Positions 39,601 to 50,162 of a DNA stretch of 64,000 bases are shown here, one piece after another. Location: contig NW_024104443.1 of the NCBI RefSeq assembly GCF_003945595.2, positions 1,860,001-1,924,000 of the forward strand, read 5' to 3'. The notes beneath the pieces were generated by a model. The model saw only the letters and a program-made list of their open reading frames with translations, was not told the DNA's origin and searched no databases. This DNA is from Pipra filicauda (Eukaryota > Chordata > Aves > Passeriformes > Pipridae). Positions within the stretch are counted from its first letter, which is position 1. Each line of letters opens with the position of its first letter. The position numbers and the translations under genes are program-made.

Positions 39601-42600
39601 TCATGACAGTGTTTTACTGCTAGATATAATGACCTGCATGATGTAAAACTCATTCTCCTTTCCTTAGCTGCCTTTTGGGTATTGGGGTCCTAACACTGAC
39701 TGCTATAACTGCTCATCTTTGATGTTTTGATATCTGACTAATCCTCATACATAATCCAGAATGTGAAAATAACTTCTGAATGTGTAAATATGATATTTTT
39801 CAATACTGATAAAGTTTATTAAAGAAAAGACATGTTACAGTTTATTAAAGAAAATAGTTCTGAAACAAAATTGTATAAATTAAGCAAATTAGGTTGTATT
39901 TAGCCTTTATAGTAGTATCGTTAGGACACTGTCCTGAAAACATGTTTGTTCCCAGAGAAATATCTGAAAAAAATGGGGAAGAGGTAAGGAGGTAAGTTTT
40001 GCTACTTACTAAATCACTATATTGATTGGTATAGCATAGGCCAGAATGGTTTAATTATAAAGTCACGTAATTATATGCAAAGGTTATGAAAATACAACAT
40101 GTGCTCTGCTGAAGCCTGGTCTCAATTCATTTAGTGCTTCTTTGGGAGTAGTAGCTCAGGATTACAATCTAGCACTTTTTGATTTCCTTGGTTGTTCTAT
40201 GGAAAAAAAATTCGACAGTATATCAGGGTGCTGGGAGCACGCTACCTTTTTATTTATACTGTTTGTTAAACTAGTTAAATCTAAAATTTCTTGATGGGCT
40301 ATGGGATTTTTCTCAGTGTTTTGTCTAAACAGCATTTGAAATAGTTTTGTTACTTGTTCTGCAGGCTGGATTTCTAAACTAAAGCATATTCACTGAGGGA
40401 GACAGCAGAGAAATGAAACAGTTAAAACTTGTTTACTGTGCCTTAAACTTCAAATCTTGTTACAGGTGTGTGCCACATAAACAGCGGTCATTTGCTCTTG
40501 GAGTACAGTTAGTGTTTCTACGACTACTGGGTACGATTTTCTTGTTGAAACATTTGCCTCTGAATAATCTTCTTATTTGACATTTCTTTCTAGACTTTTA
40601 AATAATGCATTAAGAAGCTTTCAGAGGAGCTTGAAGCAGCCTGTCATTGGCTTATAGGATACACTTGTTGTAAGGTACCATCTGGATTCAAATTCCTTGT
40701 TAAATAGGGCATTTGTGCTCGTTGTAGCCTTTCTTGTTCTTATCAGCACAAACCAGATACAGGTAACTGTCATTCAGCAAAAGGCACCTGCTGTTGTTTT
40801 CCCCAGAAGAAGGTCTGTTAAGAAGGTTGAGATAAGAAAAACTGATGTAGGTGAAAACAGCTTCACGTAGTTAACATCTGAAGATCCAGAAGTTTAAAGA
40901 AAGTGACTGTCATACACTTGTATTCTTATTGGTCATGCCAGTATATTTCAAAGTGGATAGGTGGAGTCTTCCCTCCCCTCCCTTCCTTTAAAATTCCTTT
41001 GGCTAATTTTGGCGTTTATTGAATTTGTAGACACTTGTACATAAATAATTACTGAGTTTTAACATGGGAAATATAATACTTCTAAATCTAAGCATCTTCA
41101 GCATCTCAGTAAGACAGATGAATCACCTTAAAAAACAAAACAAAACTAAATGTAGGTATATTCTGATCCACACTGACCTGAATTTTCTCAGGCATATTTT
41201 AAATTCTTGCTTTAGTAATAGACAGTTTTTAAAAGGCATATTTAATTCAAGACTGGGACAAGACATGGTTACTTATTTGACTTTTATGTCAACATTTAGT
41301 ACTACAGCCATTCCTTCTCCTTTGAAATCAAATATCTAAGTGTGAGTTCTGCTTTGCTCTACCAGTTGAAACCTCAATTAATCTAAGTCATTCTACTAAT
41401 ACAGCATAATAAAAGCAACATCCTCGCAGGTAAAAATTAGCTGGGAGGTAGTGTTGAGTATTATATGAGGGGGCTTCTCTGTTTCATTTTACTCAAAGTT
41501 AAGATATATATGTTAGTCTTGACTCCTAATTTCACTGTGGAGTGATAGAACTTTTTGCACTACCTATACTATGACTGAAGAACTGCAGCAACTAACAGCA
41601 TTACTTAGCAGCTGCTGTAGGCTTGAGGAATCACACAGAGGTTCTAGGCAGAAGACCTAGTGAGGACATAGCTACTTGTTAGCTCTAGGACAATTTAAGG
41701 CTTGGGTAGGTTAGGTAGATATACAGTGATGTACCTGGGGTGTTCATTATAAAATTGGCTATACCTGGATGCAAGACACTTGTGCTTTATAAAACACTGC
41801 TGTAACAAAAGTCACACAGATCTAATAAAATCTACACAGGAATAATTTTAAACACTGCGCTTTTTTTTTTTTTTTTCTTTTTGTGAAGTTTATTCCTGGA
41901 AGCTTGGCTACATCTGAGGGATGGGAAGAAATAAGTAGCTGAAAATACTAATATAATAATATTTTAGTTCTCTGCATTTAGAACAGGTTAATGAATATGA
42001 TCTGAAGGAAGACTATTAGTTAAAATCCTGCTTCCTTGATTAGTTGCTTTCACCCCTGATTTGAATCACTTTTTTTTCCATGAAAACTGAGGAAGCTTTA
42101 AAAAACTCAAGTCTTTGAACAAACTTCTTGCTTGATAAAGTGAGAGCTGTGTAAAGAATTAACTGGCACTCTATGCATCTTACCTGTTAATTGAGTGCAA
42201 TGTTTAGGTGCACACTTGCTGTGTAGTATGAGCCCCATGACTTTGTTTAAAATGTTCTGTTTAGTGTTTGGTTCTCCCTTTTTATCTTCCCCACCAGTTT
42301 GGCATTTCACTGTATGCACAAAGACCAGGTAAGACTGTTTCAAGTAATTCAAACATTCTAACATTTTATTGTATTTTTTAGGTACTATTCCTGGGCCAAT
42401 TTTGTTTGGTGTTTCTATAGACAGCAGTTGTACTCTATGGGATATCGATGAATGTGAAACTAAAGGAGCCTGCTGGGTATATGATAATGAAAGAGTAGTT
42501 TATCTGCTGATGGGCATGAGTAAGTAATTTCTTTATATTAAGTCTGTGTACAAGGTAATAGATATACTGACCCTGACTGCTAGATGGGAATTATTTTAAA

Positions 42601-44196
42601 ACAGAACCTTACACTTTTAATCTTTAGCAGCAGTGTTTTAAATTTTTTTTCATAAATAATAAAAAGCAAAATATTGTGCAAGGAGAAAGACAACATTAAG
42701 TGACTCTTCAAAGGTTACTTGGAAAATATTTTAAATAATAGTACAAAAGAGTTTTGCTCTTTAGTTTTCCTTCATTGTCACACTTTATGTACTGAATTTT
42801 AAGGAACTGGCACACATCTCACTCTGGCCATAAAGATGATTAGAGACACAAAGATGATTAGAGGGATGGACCTCTCCTATAAAGAAGAGGCTGAGAGAAT
42901 TGGGATTGGTTAGCATAGGAAAGAGAAGACTCCAGAGTGACCTTATTGTGGCCTTTCAGTACCTGAAGGGGAGCCTACAAGAAGGATGGAGAGGGACTCT
43001 GTCAGGGAGTGTAGTGATGGAACAATGGGTGGTGGATTTAAACTCACAGAGGGTGGGTTTCGGTTAAATATTAGGAAGCAGCTCTTTACTGAGAGAGAGG
43101 GTGACCAGGCACTGGAACAGGTTGTCCAGACAAGTTGTGGATGCCCCATCCCTGGAAGTGTTCAAGGCCAAGCTGGATGGGGCTCTGAGCAACCTGGTCC
43201 AGTGGAAGGTGTCTCTGCCCGTAGCAGGTGGCTGGAACTAGATGGTCTTCAGGTTCCCTTCCAACCCAAACCATTCTGTAGTTATCTGGGTTGTGTGTTG
43301 AAAGCTTAAGGTCTGAGGAGCTTTCTTCTTCTTGTCATATTTCAGTTCTTTTCTCTAAATTATATAAAGTTCTTGTAACTATCTCTGAACACTGGTCAAA
43401 AAAAATTCCCAACTTGTTTAACAGTCTGTTCCCTTCAACTACGGGAACTGTGTGTACCTGTGGGAGAGAAGACAGGCTAAGCTTGCATGTGTGATAACTG
43501 TTCTTGTCATGTCTTCTAGGTACTTACAGTACATAAACTGAAGTACCAATATCTAATCCTGAAACTGAAAAAGCAATGGTCACAAGGCCAGGTTTCAGTA
43601 TCTCCCAGGCATGTTTATGATACAATACAATCCCTCCTGTTTTCCCTATCCTCTTGGCCCCCCAAGTTGCACAAACACTTGTATGTAACCTTTTTAAGGT
43701 AGCTGATGAGAGAACTCTTAACAGGCACTCTATGTGGGAAGTTCTAGATTGTGGAAAAGAGACCATTGATACAGCAAATGACAGTACTGAAACAAGGAAT
43801 GACTTGCACTTCAGGCTAGAATGGCGTGAGGAAATACAAAACTGAAGCAAAGGCAACAGCTGCTGCAAACAGAAACTCTCAGGCCAGTGAAGTTCGGTTG
43901 GAAGACTGCCTTTACCTGCCCTTTGCAGCTCATGTAAAATACATTTAAATGGATGCTGTGCATTTCAGAGTCTTACAGTGTAACTCCTCATGTGAAACTT
44001 TATAAATGACTGAAACACATTTTGCTACTGGAGGTGAATGCAATAAGGACTCTTCTATTCTTTGCATTCAGGTGCTGCTTGCAAAATCATCACAATCGTC
44101 TTTGTGGTCCTGGCAGTGTATTTCTACAAGCCTCCACCACTGGATAAAGCAGTGTCGCCAAAGGATGCAGAAATGGTATCTGCTGTACACACATGA
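15244..44196 (+). CDS. SLCO4C1: solute carrier organic anion transporter 4C1 (OATP4C1), 13 coding exons
   Basis: Membrane uptake transporter of the OATP (SLCO) family. Mammalian OATP4C1 sits in the kidney basolateral membrane and carries digoxin, thyroid hormone and uremic anions (family knowledge). Joining 15244-15487, 20292-20555, 24468-24662, 27354-27450, 28346-28467, 29445-29560, 29857-30001, 31950-32145, 36307-36463, 38227-38414, 40466-40530, 42382-42519 and 44072-44196 gives 2052 nt, 683 aa, with no internal stop. Intron phases are 1,1,1,2,1,0,1,2,0,2,1,1. Twelve hydrophobic segments, the WLGAWWIGF signature, a long loop between TM9 and TM10 with Kazal-like cysteines, and the KPPP end after TM12 are all visible. 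It resembles SLCO4C1 more than SLCO4A1, especially from exon 2 onward. The human protein is about 724 aa, and most of the difference lies in a shorter N-terminus and a different C-terminal tail. The start is the first in-frame ATG and has G at -3. Confidence 0.95.
15488..20291 (+). other. SLCO4C1: SLCO4C1 intron 1
   Basis: 4.8 kb, AT-rich beyond the CpG island. No nested gene or named repeat is seen. Confidence 0.85.
20292..20555 (+). CDS. SLCO4C1: SLCO4C1 exon 2 (residues 82-170)
   Basis: Acceptor ttttgtag|gtattg. Encodes GIVVNGLVNISISTIEKR (end of TM1), the DISFCMLSLFISFFGE segment (TM2), the conserved GERGHKPRW loop and TM3 (LAFSAFMLGLGSLTFCLP). Donor gaag|gtaagc, phase 1. Confidence 0.97.
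20556..24467 (+). other. SLCO4C1: SLCO4C1 intron 2
   Basis: 3.9 kb. Contains a (CA)n tract 28 bases after the donor and a small CpG-rich patch at about 22876-22970. Otherwise nothing is recognised. Confidence 0.85.
20584..20604. repeat. (CA)n microsatellite
   Basis: About ten CA units followed by a short A run, just inside intron 2. Confidence 0.95.
24468..24662 (+). CDS. SLCO4C1: SLCO4C1 exon 3 (residues 170-235)
   Basis: Acceptor tttttcag|acactt. Encodes an extracellular loop with two N-glycosylation sequons (NIT at 181-183, NAS at 185-187), then TM4 with YVFILGQLLLG, GGTPLYTLGTAFIDD and KSSLYIG. Donor atag|gtaact, phase 1. Confidence 0.97.
24663..27353 (+). other. SLCO4C1: SLCO4C1 intron 3
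   Basis: 2.7 kb. Contains a short telomere-type repeat (25211-25230) and a strongly T/G-biased stretch (about 26695-26840) that generates long Phe/Val/Cys-rich false frames. Confidence 0.85.
25211..25230 (+). repeat. short interstitial TTAGGG repeat
   Basis: Three perfect tandem TTAGGG units plus a trailing TT. Vertebrate telomere motif inside intron 3. Confidence 0.95.
27354..27450 (+). CDS. SLCO4C1: SLCO4C1 exon 4 (residues 235-267), GC donor
   Basis: Acceptor cttctag|gaattg. Encodes IAYAMSLLGPAIGYVVGGQL (TM5) and the NVYIDIQIPE loop. No GT donor fits. A cut at gaaag|gcaaga makes a GC-AG intron, and joining to exon 5 restores PEST-KVDQDDPRW, which matches the family exactly at this junction (phase 2). 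Confidence 0.9.
27451..28345 (+). other. SLCO4C1: SLCO4C1 intron 4 (GC-AG)
   Basis: 895 nt, beginning gcaaga and ending ttttcag. It is the only non-GT donor in the gene. Confidence 0.85.
28346..28467 (+). CDS. SLCO4C1: SLCO4C1 exon 5 (residues 267-308), OATP signature
   Basis: Acceptor ttttcag|tacaaa. Carries the OATP family signature DDPRWLGAWWIGF and TM6, ending FPKHLPG. Donor ccag|gtaaag, phase 1. Confidence 0.97.
28607..28627. repeat. C-rich homopolymer tract
   Basis: Fifteen C, one T, then five C. The length may be unreliable. Confidence 0.9.
28676..28765 (+). mobile_element. CR1 3'-end fragment in intron 5
   Basis: Matches the last part of CR1: 'cccatggccagggagttgga', 'actagatgag', 'ttcaacccaaaccattcc', and a degraded 'ggattccatggttc' tail. 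Heavily 5'-truncated. Confidence 0.85.
29445..29560 (+). CDS. SLCO4C1: SLCO4C1 exon 6 (residues 308-346)
   Basis: Acceptor gtttgtag|gaacag. Encodes the large cytoplasmic loop between TM6 and TM7, which is acidic and Lys-rich and ends NFKDFPISLL. The loop is poorly conserved in OATPs, so the match relies on position, phase and the KDFP block. Donor cctg|gtaaga, phase 0. Confidence 0.93.
29857..30001 (+). CDS. SLCO4C1: SLCO4C1 exon 7 (residues 347-395)
   Basis: Acceptor tccatag|atactg. Encodes TM7 with SSSEALVTTGFATFLPKFIE, NQFG and the SSFSATLGG start of TM8. Donor ggag|gtaatg, phase 1. Confidence 0.97.
30002..31949 (+). other. SLCO4C1: SLCO4C1 intron 7
   Basis: 1.9 kb, AT-rich, no repeat or nested gene recognised. 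Intron 6 (29561-29856) is 296 nt and likewise empty. Confidence 0.85.
31950..32145 (+). CDS. SLCO4C1: SLCO4C1 exon 8 (residues 395-460)
   Basis: Acceptor cctctag|gacttg. Encodes TM8 (LVLVPAAVLGQVISGMLV), a basic loop, TM9 (FMISTCSVALLLNTVFLF) and CRNEPFAGVSETYNG at the start of the large extracellular loop. Donor atgg|gtaaat, phase 2. Confidence 0.97.
32146..36306 (+). other. SLCO4C1: SLCO4C1 intron 8
   Basis: 4.2 kb with no recognised repeat. A 19-base tandem duplication ('ggttaggtaccattatcttg') is present at about 33488-33528. Confidence 0.8.
36307..36463 (+). CDS. SLCO4C1: SLCO4C1 exon 9 (residues 460-512), Kazal-like loop
   Basis: Acceptor cttttcag|aacagg. Encodes the cysteine-rich Kazal-like region with APCNANCGC, YYPVCGRD and YFSPCFAGC, plus sequons NLT and NMT. 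Donor aaag|gtactt, phase 0. Confidence 0.96.
36464..38226 (+). other. SLCO4C1: SLCO4C1 intron 9, with a possible degenerate LTR
   Basis: 1.8 kb. The stretch at about 36880-37320 is more GC-rich and less simple than its surroundings, with a TATA-like ATAAAAAGCC on the minus strand near 36995. It may be an old LTR, but I found no ends or target duplication. Confidence 0.5.
38227..38414 (+). CDS. SLCO4C1: SLCO4C1 exon 10 (residues 513-575)
   Basis: Acceptor tttgtag|atatac. Encodes the end of the Kazal-like loop (YHNCSCIG, GKCPTQC) and TM10 (FLPIFLTIFFFAVVFTFMAV) through TTVAILR. Donor tcag|gtacgt, phase 2. Confidence 0.96.
38415..40465 (+). other. SLCO4C1: SLCO4C1 intron 10
   Basis: 2.05 kb, AT-rich, nothing recognised beyond short T/G-rich tracts near 39030. 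Confidence 0.85.
40466..40530 (+). CDS. SLCO4C1: SLCO4C1 exon 11 (residues 575-597)
   Basis: A 65-nt exon. Acceptor gttacag|gtgtgt. Encodes CVPHKQRSFALGVQLVFLRL, the conserved cytoplasmic loop and TM11. Donor ctgg|gtacga, phase 1. Confidence 0.96.
40531..42381 (+). other. SLCO4C1: SLCO4C1 intron 11
   Basis: 1.85 kb, with a T17-type run near 41860. No repeat family recognised. Confidence 0.85.
42382..42519 (+). CDS. SLCO4C1: SLCO4C1 exon 12 (residues 597-643)
   Basis: Acceptor tttttag|gtacta. Encodes GTIPGPILFGVSIDSSC, the WDIDECETKGACWVYD extracellular block, and the run into TM12. Donor is atga|gtaagt. The exon ends one base before a G that could be miscounted, and only this cut gives S-A-A-C-K at the junction (phase 1). 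Confidence 0.95.
42520..44071 (+). other. SLCO4C1: SLCO4C1 intron 12
   Basis: 1.55 kb, containing a CR1 copy in the gene's own orientation. Confidence 0.85.
42845..43290 (+). mobile_element. CR1 LINE 3' end in intron 12
   Basis: About 440 bp of CR1 3' sequence with well-kept blocks: 'gaagaggctgagagaattgg', 'gagtgaccttattgtggcct', 'taaatattaggaagcagctc', 'ccatccctggaagtgttcaa', 'tccaacccaaaccattctgt'. Low divergence from the remembered consensus suggests one of the younger CR1 copies here. Confidence 0.92.
44072..44196 (+). CDS. SLCO4C1: SLCO4C1 exon 13 (residues 643-683 and stop)
   Basis: Acceptor gcattcag|gtgctg. Encodes ACKIITIVFVVLAVYFYKPP (TM12 and the conserved KPPP end), then a short tail ending VSAVHT and TGA at 44194-44196. 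The tail is about 17 residues after KPPP and unlike the longer mammalian tail. Confidence 0.95.
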
Positions 44197-45225
44197 ATTA
44201 TGAGCAAATCAGGGACTTTTGAAAGAAAGCAGTAAGAATAAGCACTTCTACAGCAGTTGTACCAAAGTTCTTGTACACCCTTGCCTGAATATAAAAGATC
44301 ACATTTAACATCTGAGCAACTTAAAATATTTGTGAACCTGCAGTGTTTTTTAATTTGCTGAACATTAATTAGTATTCCATTGTGTATATCCAAAGAAATG
44401 GCACTTTAATTTGCAGTCTAATTTAAAAAGTCTAGTTTGTAACTTAATTGAAACAAGTTGCTTACTCTGACTGAGCCCCACTTACCTCTATTTGTAACTG
44501 TAGTGGGAGAAAACAAGTAACTTGGTTTAGTAAAGGGAACTATGTAAGTTCTAAAGATTTATTTTAATGTGCTCAAAATCTGGGCTAATGCCTTTGGGGA
44601 TTTTTTTCTGTAGCAACACTTGGGAATATGCAAGTTTGGCCATTTTTAAAAAATATTTCTACATGTTATTTTAGTGGTATAAGTTCACTTTATAGTATTG
44701 TAGGAAATTGTAAATGGTTATATGTTGTATATGTTATATGTAATATGTTAGCTGGGTTGTAAAATCAAAATATTGCTTAATTTGAGTGTTTGAGTTTCTG
44801 TCTGGAATATACATAGAAAGTTGCTGTTCAGCTGATTTATTGAAACATTTTTAAAATGTTTCTGTAAAATTTGAAGAGAACCTATTTTTTTATAATTTCT
44901 GTGTATGGGCTGTCACTTCCAAATGACTGAGTTCTAGGCTTCTCAACTCCAAGAAGCACAATTCTGAAAGCTAGCAAGAATGTGTATGGAAAAATCAGAA
45001 GTAGAAAAATATAGCTTTAGTTGTTCTTTTTGACATAATAAGTAGTTATTCAAGCTGTATTTGTATAGCACAACAGGAGTGATATACAAGTCAGCCGCTG
45101 TTACCAGACATTAAGTTACAGTGCCTGCTACTGAAATATCATTCAATGTTGACAGGAAATTTTTAATGAGCCAGATATCCCACGTTTGTTTTACTTTGTT
45201 AATAAACACTTCTTTTTTGTTGCAC
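44197..45225 (+). other. SLCO4C1: predicted SLCO4C1 3' UTR
   Basis: Follows the TGA. AT-rich with no open frame of note. The end is estimated from the AATAAA at 45201-45206 followed by a GT-rich stretch. Confidence 0.6.
45201..45206 (+). terminator. SLCO4C1: AATAAA polyadenylation signal (preferred)
   Basis: Canonical hexamer about 1.0 kb after the stop, followed within 20-35 bases by a GT-rich element ('tttttgttgc', 'tggctgtgcatgtc'). Confidence 0.6.
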
Positions 45226-45455
45226 TGGCTGTGCATGTCATTCTTATGTAGCTGTGTGCGCCCTCTTCATTGTGTTACAAGGACTGTCCTCATTGACTCT
45301 ACCAAGATTTTTAAACAAGTGCTACAGCAAAGGATTATGCTTCATCTAATTCTTTAAATGTAGCTGTTGAATTAGGTAAAGGTTAAGTATGCAACTCAAG
45401 AAGATCCTCTGTAACTACTTGTAAGTTTTATTTACAGGAAATATTTTATTCAGGA

Positions 45456-45461
45456 AATAAA
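45456..45461 (+). terminator. SLCO4C1: second AATAAA polyadenylation signal
   Basis: A second canonical hexamer 255 nt downstream. Weaker GT-rich sequence follows. It may give a longer 3' UTR isoform. Confidence 0.35.
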
Positions 45462-46234
45462 GCAACTACACCCTGTAACACAACACTTGAGGTCTCTTGA
45501 GGGAGAGAAGGAAAGGGGTAGAATTTGCTTGCTCCATATAGCTGAAGGTCTCCTGATAAGATCTGCGATTCATTCCTGATAAATGGGCTCAGAGGAAGAT
45601 TGGTAAAATCACTTGAAAGAATGAAATGGAGATCTTCCTTAAAGTTTGGGAATGCAGCCTAAAATTCTGAAATAATTTTCATTTTCCAGCTCTGAAATGG
45701 TTTGTGTGAGGTATATCAAATCACTTAATCATAGTAAAGACATGTAGTACTGTAGCTCAGCTATTAAACTTGCTTCTCTTGCTTAGACTGAGATCATAAT
45801 TTCTGCTGCTGAATGTGGTTGCACAGACTACAAAACCTGGGGGGCAGAGTAACCAGAGTTTTCTCTTCTGAGGAGGTTACCCGCATTCTTACTTGCACTG
45901 GAGTGGTTATCTGGGTGGGGAAGGAAGGAAGCATTGCTGTTGTAATTTATAACCTATCCTGTGACTTGTTAAAGATTATGCTTGCTAGTTTAGGAGTAGC
46001 AGCATAAGGACTAAAAAGACAGACCAAATAGAAGTTTACCGATTTACCTTGTGTCATAGCCATGTTAAATTAATAGATACAGCAATAAATAGTGGAGGAA
46101 AGTAGATGTTGTGTCAAAGGTTTTTAGAAAGTGAGGGTAAACATCACAGAAAAGTGCATCTTATGTGTGTGGACAGGGAGGGGTGAATTAAAAACTGCCC
46201 CCATGACTGTGCCTGGAATGTCAAAGCACAAAGT
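45462..46234. other. intergenic, nothing recognised
   Basis: No exon, RNA gene or named repeat. Confidence 0.5.
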
Positions 46235-47045
46235 CCAGTTTGAGTCAAGTCACTGGTGCTGAACCCCACAGATCAATTCTGGGGCCAATACAGTTCAACC
46301 TCTTCTTTAATCACCTGAATGATGGGATAGACTGTGTTTTAGAGAAGTGGCTGATAGACTGGATGTTTGCTGCCCTCTCCAGAGAGACCTTTAAAAGATT
46401 GAGAAATAGGCAAAGAGAAACCTCATGAATTTCAACAGGGAAGTACAAAGGCCTACACCCAGGGAAAAATAATCTCAGGTTATTTTGGAGGTGACTACCC
46501 AGCTGGAAAGCTGCTGTTCAGAGAAGGCCCTTAGGTTCATGGTGGACAAGCTGACCACAAGGCAGTAATATACCCCTTCTGCAAAAAAGGCCAATAATGT
46601 CTTGGTCTGCTTTGGGCAAAGCGCTGGCAGCAGGTCAGGGGAAGTGATCCTGCCCTTTACTCAGTGCTGCTGAGACCATATCTGGAGAGCTGGATCCAGT
46701 TCTGGGCTCTCCAGAACAAGTGTATTATGGACTTACTAGATGGGCTGTGGTGTAGGGCTACAGAGATGATTAAGGGGTGGGAATATAATTCATACTGAGA
46801 GAGCTGGGGAAGCTTGTTTTAGCCAGCAGAAGATCAGGCTCAAAGGGTTCTGAGCCTTGAAGAGGTGGAAACCAGACTGTTCTTATTAATTCCTAACTCT
46901 ATGGACAAGAGGCTGTAGACACAAAGGGAAACATCTGAAATTTCCTCTGAACACAAGAAAACATTTATTAACTGTGAAGGTGGTCAAATATCGGAACAAG
47001 TTGGTCAGGAATTTGTGGAGTTTGCCATTCTTTGAGGTGTTTAAA
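46235..47045 (+). mobile_element. old, degenerate CR1 LINE (RT region to 3' UTR)
   Basis: Begins in CR1 reverse transcriptase (SILGPIQFNLFFNHLNDGID readable at about 46276-46335), then passes through degraded segments to the 3' blocks 'ttctgggctc', 'agatgggctg', 'ggtggtcaaat' and 'caagttggtcagg'. Many changes and deletions mark it as one of the older copies here. Confidence 0.8.
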
Positions 47046-50000
47046 AGTATGATGTGTAACTTCTATATGTGTTTTTACAAGGGAAGACCTATCTGTTCTT
47101 GAGCAGTGTTTTTTGATTCCTTTTTTTTTTTATTGGTTTTGTTGCTGTTTTTTTTTTTTTTTTAAAAAAAACCACAAACTATCAGCTTGTTTCTCATATT
47201 AATACTTAGCAGCTAATACTTTGTGTATGTCTCACTGGTTGATATTAGTTCTTTTCTTGCTAAGAGTGATAAAACATTTCAAACTGAAGTTGACAGTCTC
47301 GTGATTTGTACGTGCTCTGTGAACTACTGCTTAGAGTGCTTGGACTGCTAAATTTAGGGACTCGTATCTTTCAGGTTCTGTCAACAACCACAGGTTTGGG
47401 GTTTAAGAATTTAAAATATTGTCCAAAATAAGGGCGATGTAAAACTTTTTGAAAGTTGTGTCTTGTAATGAGCATGATTATTTTTAGAAACATATCCCAG
47501 TGCAAATGAAGCTGTCCCACTAAACATTGTAGTAAAACAAAAGTTTTAATTCATCTGTGAACCAGAAGTAAGCTTCTAAACCTAAGTATATTGCCCTGTA
47601 TGTCTAGTGCAAATGAGTTCTCCAAAACTTTATTGGAGCCTCTACTCAGTAAATCTGTAAGATTCCAGGATGCTTACAAGGAAGTGACAGTAATTAGCTA
47701 TTAAAGTTGAGACAAAGTCTTTTTGTTGTTGTGGGTTTTTTAATCTTAAAACCAAGACTGCAAACTGTGCTTTCTCTGTCTTGAAGAGGAAGGACAATGA
47801 TAAAGTAATATCAAGATCTGTTTGGACAGTGAAAGCTGGAGCCCCTATTAAAATAAGCTAATTGTTTTTATTTTAGAACTTCTTCAAAGTGAATAGCTTA
47901 ACACCAAAATTCACTTGCCATGGCAAGAATACATTCTTTCTGGCATCATGAATACTGAGAGAGGGGAAAATATGAATTTTGTTTTGCATGTGGCTACTGT
48001 ACTTATCATCACTTAAAAGTAATATTTTGTATATATACCTGGTTTGTGGAGTCTTTTTGCACATGGTTAGAAATATCTGAAAAAAATTACTGAAATGTAT
48101 TGATTGTAAAAAGAGCAGACCAAAGTACATCTACTGGCAGATTATGGACAGAAACGTAGGAACCTCAGGAATGCTGCAGCTTTTTAGCTGTTTTTACCAG
48201 CTTGAAGTTCAGTTGCTGACCATTACTGAGATAATGACAGTAGGACTTGCGCTGCTTCCTGGTTTAAAATATATTACAGGTAGATCAGGTGCAAGTAAGT
48301 GTAAGACAATTACTGAAAAAACCCATCTTTTAAGTCTGAAAGCCTTTAAAAGGTTTTGAATTGAGTAATATTTCTGTTTAGCAATGAATGACTATAATAT
48401 ACTTATTTAATCTTTTGTTAGAGTAGCAGAACATACAGTTATGATATATAACTGGGATGAGGATTTTGTGTGTGTGTGTGTGTGCGTGTGCTTTTTTTCC
48501 CACCCACCAGATGGCTCTGTTTCCGCTAAAAAATATCAAGTTTTGTTGGTTTTTGTATGGAACATTATGAGTCTTTAAAACGCCGAGCAAAAAATATGCA
48601 GCTTTTGAAAAAATATTCTGTTAATGGAAGTGTGACTGGTGCCTTTTGTCTGCTTGATTTATGATTTTGCAGTGGCACTGACTTTCTTTTTGTGGTAAAT
48701 ATGTGAGTATGCCTGTTTGTGATTTATTTTCTTTTTATGACGTGTCCATGAAGCATGATGCAGCTCTACTTTTGAATGGATCCTTGTGGAGTTTTTTTGC
48801 TGAAAGACAGAGATCTGCAGGTAAAAAAGATCAATGTTAGATTAAAGAAGCTTTAAAAAAGTACTGAGGAAGACAGTTAATCTTGTGTCTCAGTAATAAA
48901 TGATGCAAAAAATCCGGAATAAATTATTTGTCTTTGCTTCTATGGAAAATATACCCAGAAGAGTGAGTCTGCTATACAAGAATCTTATGAATTTGGGCAG
49001 CTTATTGTATGCCTTTCCAAATCTGTATAATGAGAGCGTTGATGAGTGGTTATAAAACACCCATTCCTCTCCAGTCTGCAGAACACCATAGTAAATGTCC
49101 CAAATGGAATTCCCAGTGTCACATACAAAGGTTTTTTTCTGACCATTATTAATCTCTGAGCATTCATATTGAATATGTGAATTTTTAGTATGAAATGGTA
49201 CTCTTGAGCAGAGGTGAATATAAACCAGCAAAATCATATTCAAGCTGAGTATGGAAATCATAATTTCCTCCGAATTATTCAGAAACTTTAAAAAAAAGTG
49301 TCTGGGCTAAATAAAGACCTGTTTTGCCCCCAGTTTTTTGCTCTGAGATTGTCTTTAAAGGTACAAAATGAAGGAAATATTTAACTTGTCTGGAAATAAA
49401 AACAGAATCATAAAATAGGGTCCATTGGTGTGAAGTCAGGGAAGGTTTTGCTGTTTATTTAAGGGGAATCAGGGTGCTTAGACAAATTGCAGGACAATTC
49501 TTTGATGTACTTACCATGTATCCAACTGAAGGAAGTTCTTCTCACAGAACTGAAAGGCTTTAGTAACCTATAAACCTTGTAAGAAATGACTGAGCTATAG
49601 CAGAAAATTAGTGCTTTTCAGAATTTTTTTTCCTACTTAGTCAAGTTTTAAAGATGTCTCGCTTGTCATGTTTTAATTGGGTAGATGTAGAGATTAGTTT
49701 CATAGTTTAGGAAAAGCATGCTGATTAATGCCAATCCACATCTCCACCTTTGCACTTTGCATTTCTCAAGCATCTGTTGCCATTCCTTCAAATGGCAAAC
49801 TGTCAGGCTACAGATAATGGAGGCTCCAAAACACTGAAATAATAACCTGCAGTAAGTGAACTGAAGCAGTTCCAGCAGGATATTGGCAAATAAACATACT
49901 AAACCAGCTATATCAGGAGACATGAAATGAGACAGAACAAATGCAGGCTGAAAATGTAATACAGGGAAATACATAGAGGAGATGAAGAAGATTACATTGC

Positions 50001-50162
50001 TATTGTATTATTTCATTCTAGTCAAGGTTGCATTGAAGAGCTTTGTAAATCAGTTGATTGTGCCTACCAGAACACAAGGACATCCAGTGTTTGGTTGCAA
50101 AGGGACATAATCTTTTGGAAACAAACCTTGGAAGCAAATCTGATAATGTGAACATTGCAGTA
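47046..50162. other. intergenic, no gene recognised
   Basis: AT-rich, with T/A runs near 47120-47170 and a (TG)n tract near 48469-48490. The minus-strand frames at 48890-49261 and 49666-49974 lack motifs and splice context. Confidence 0.5.
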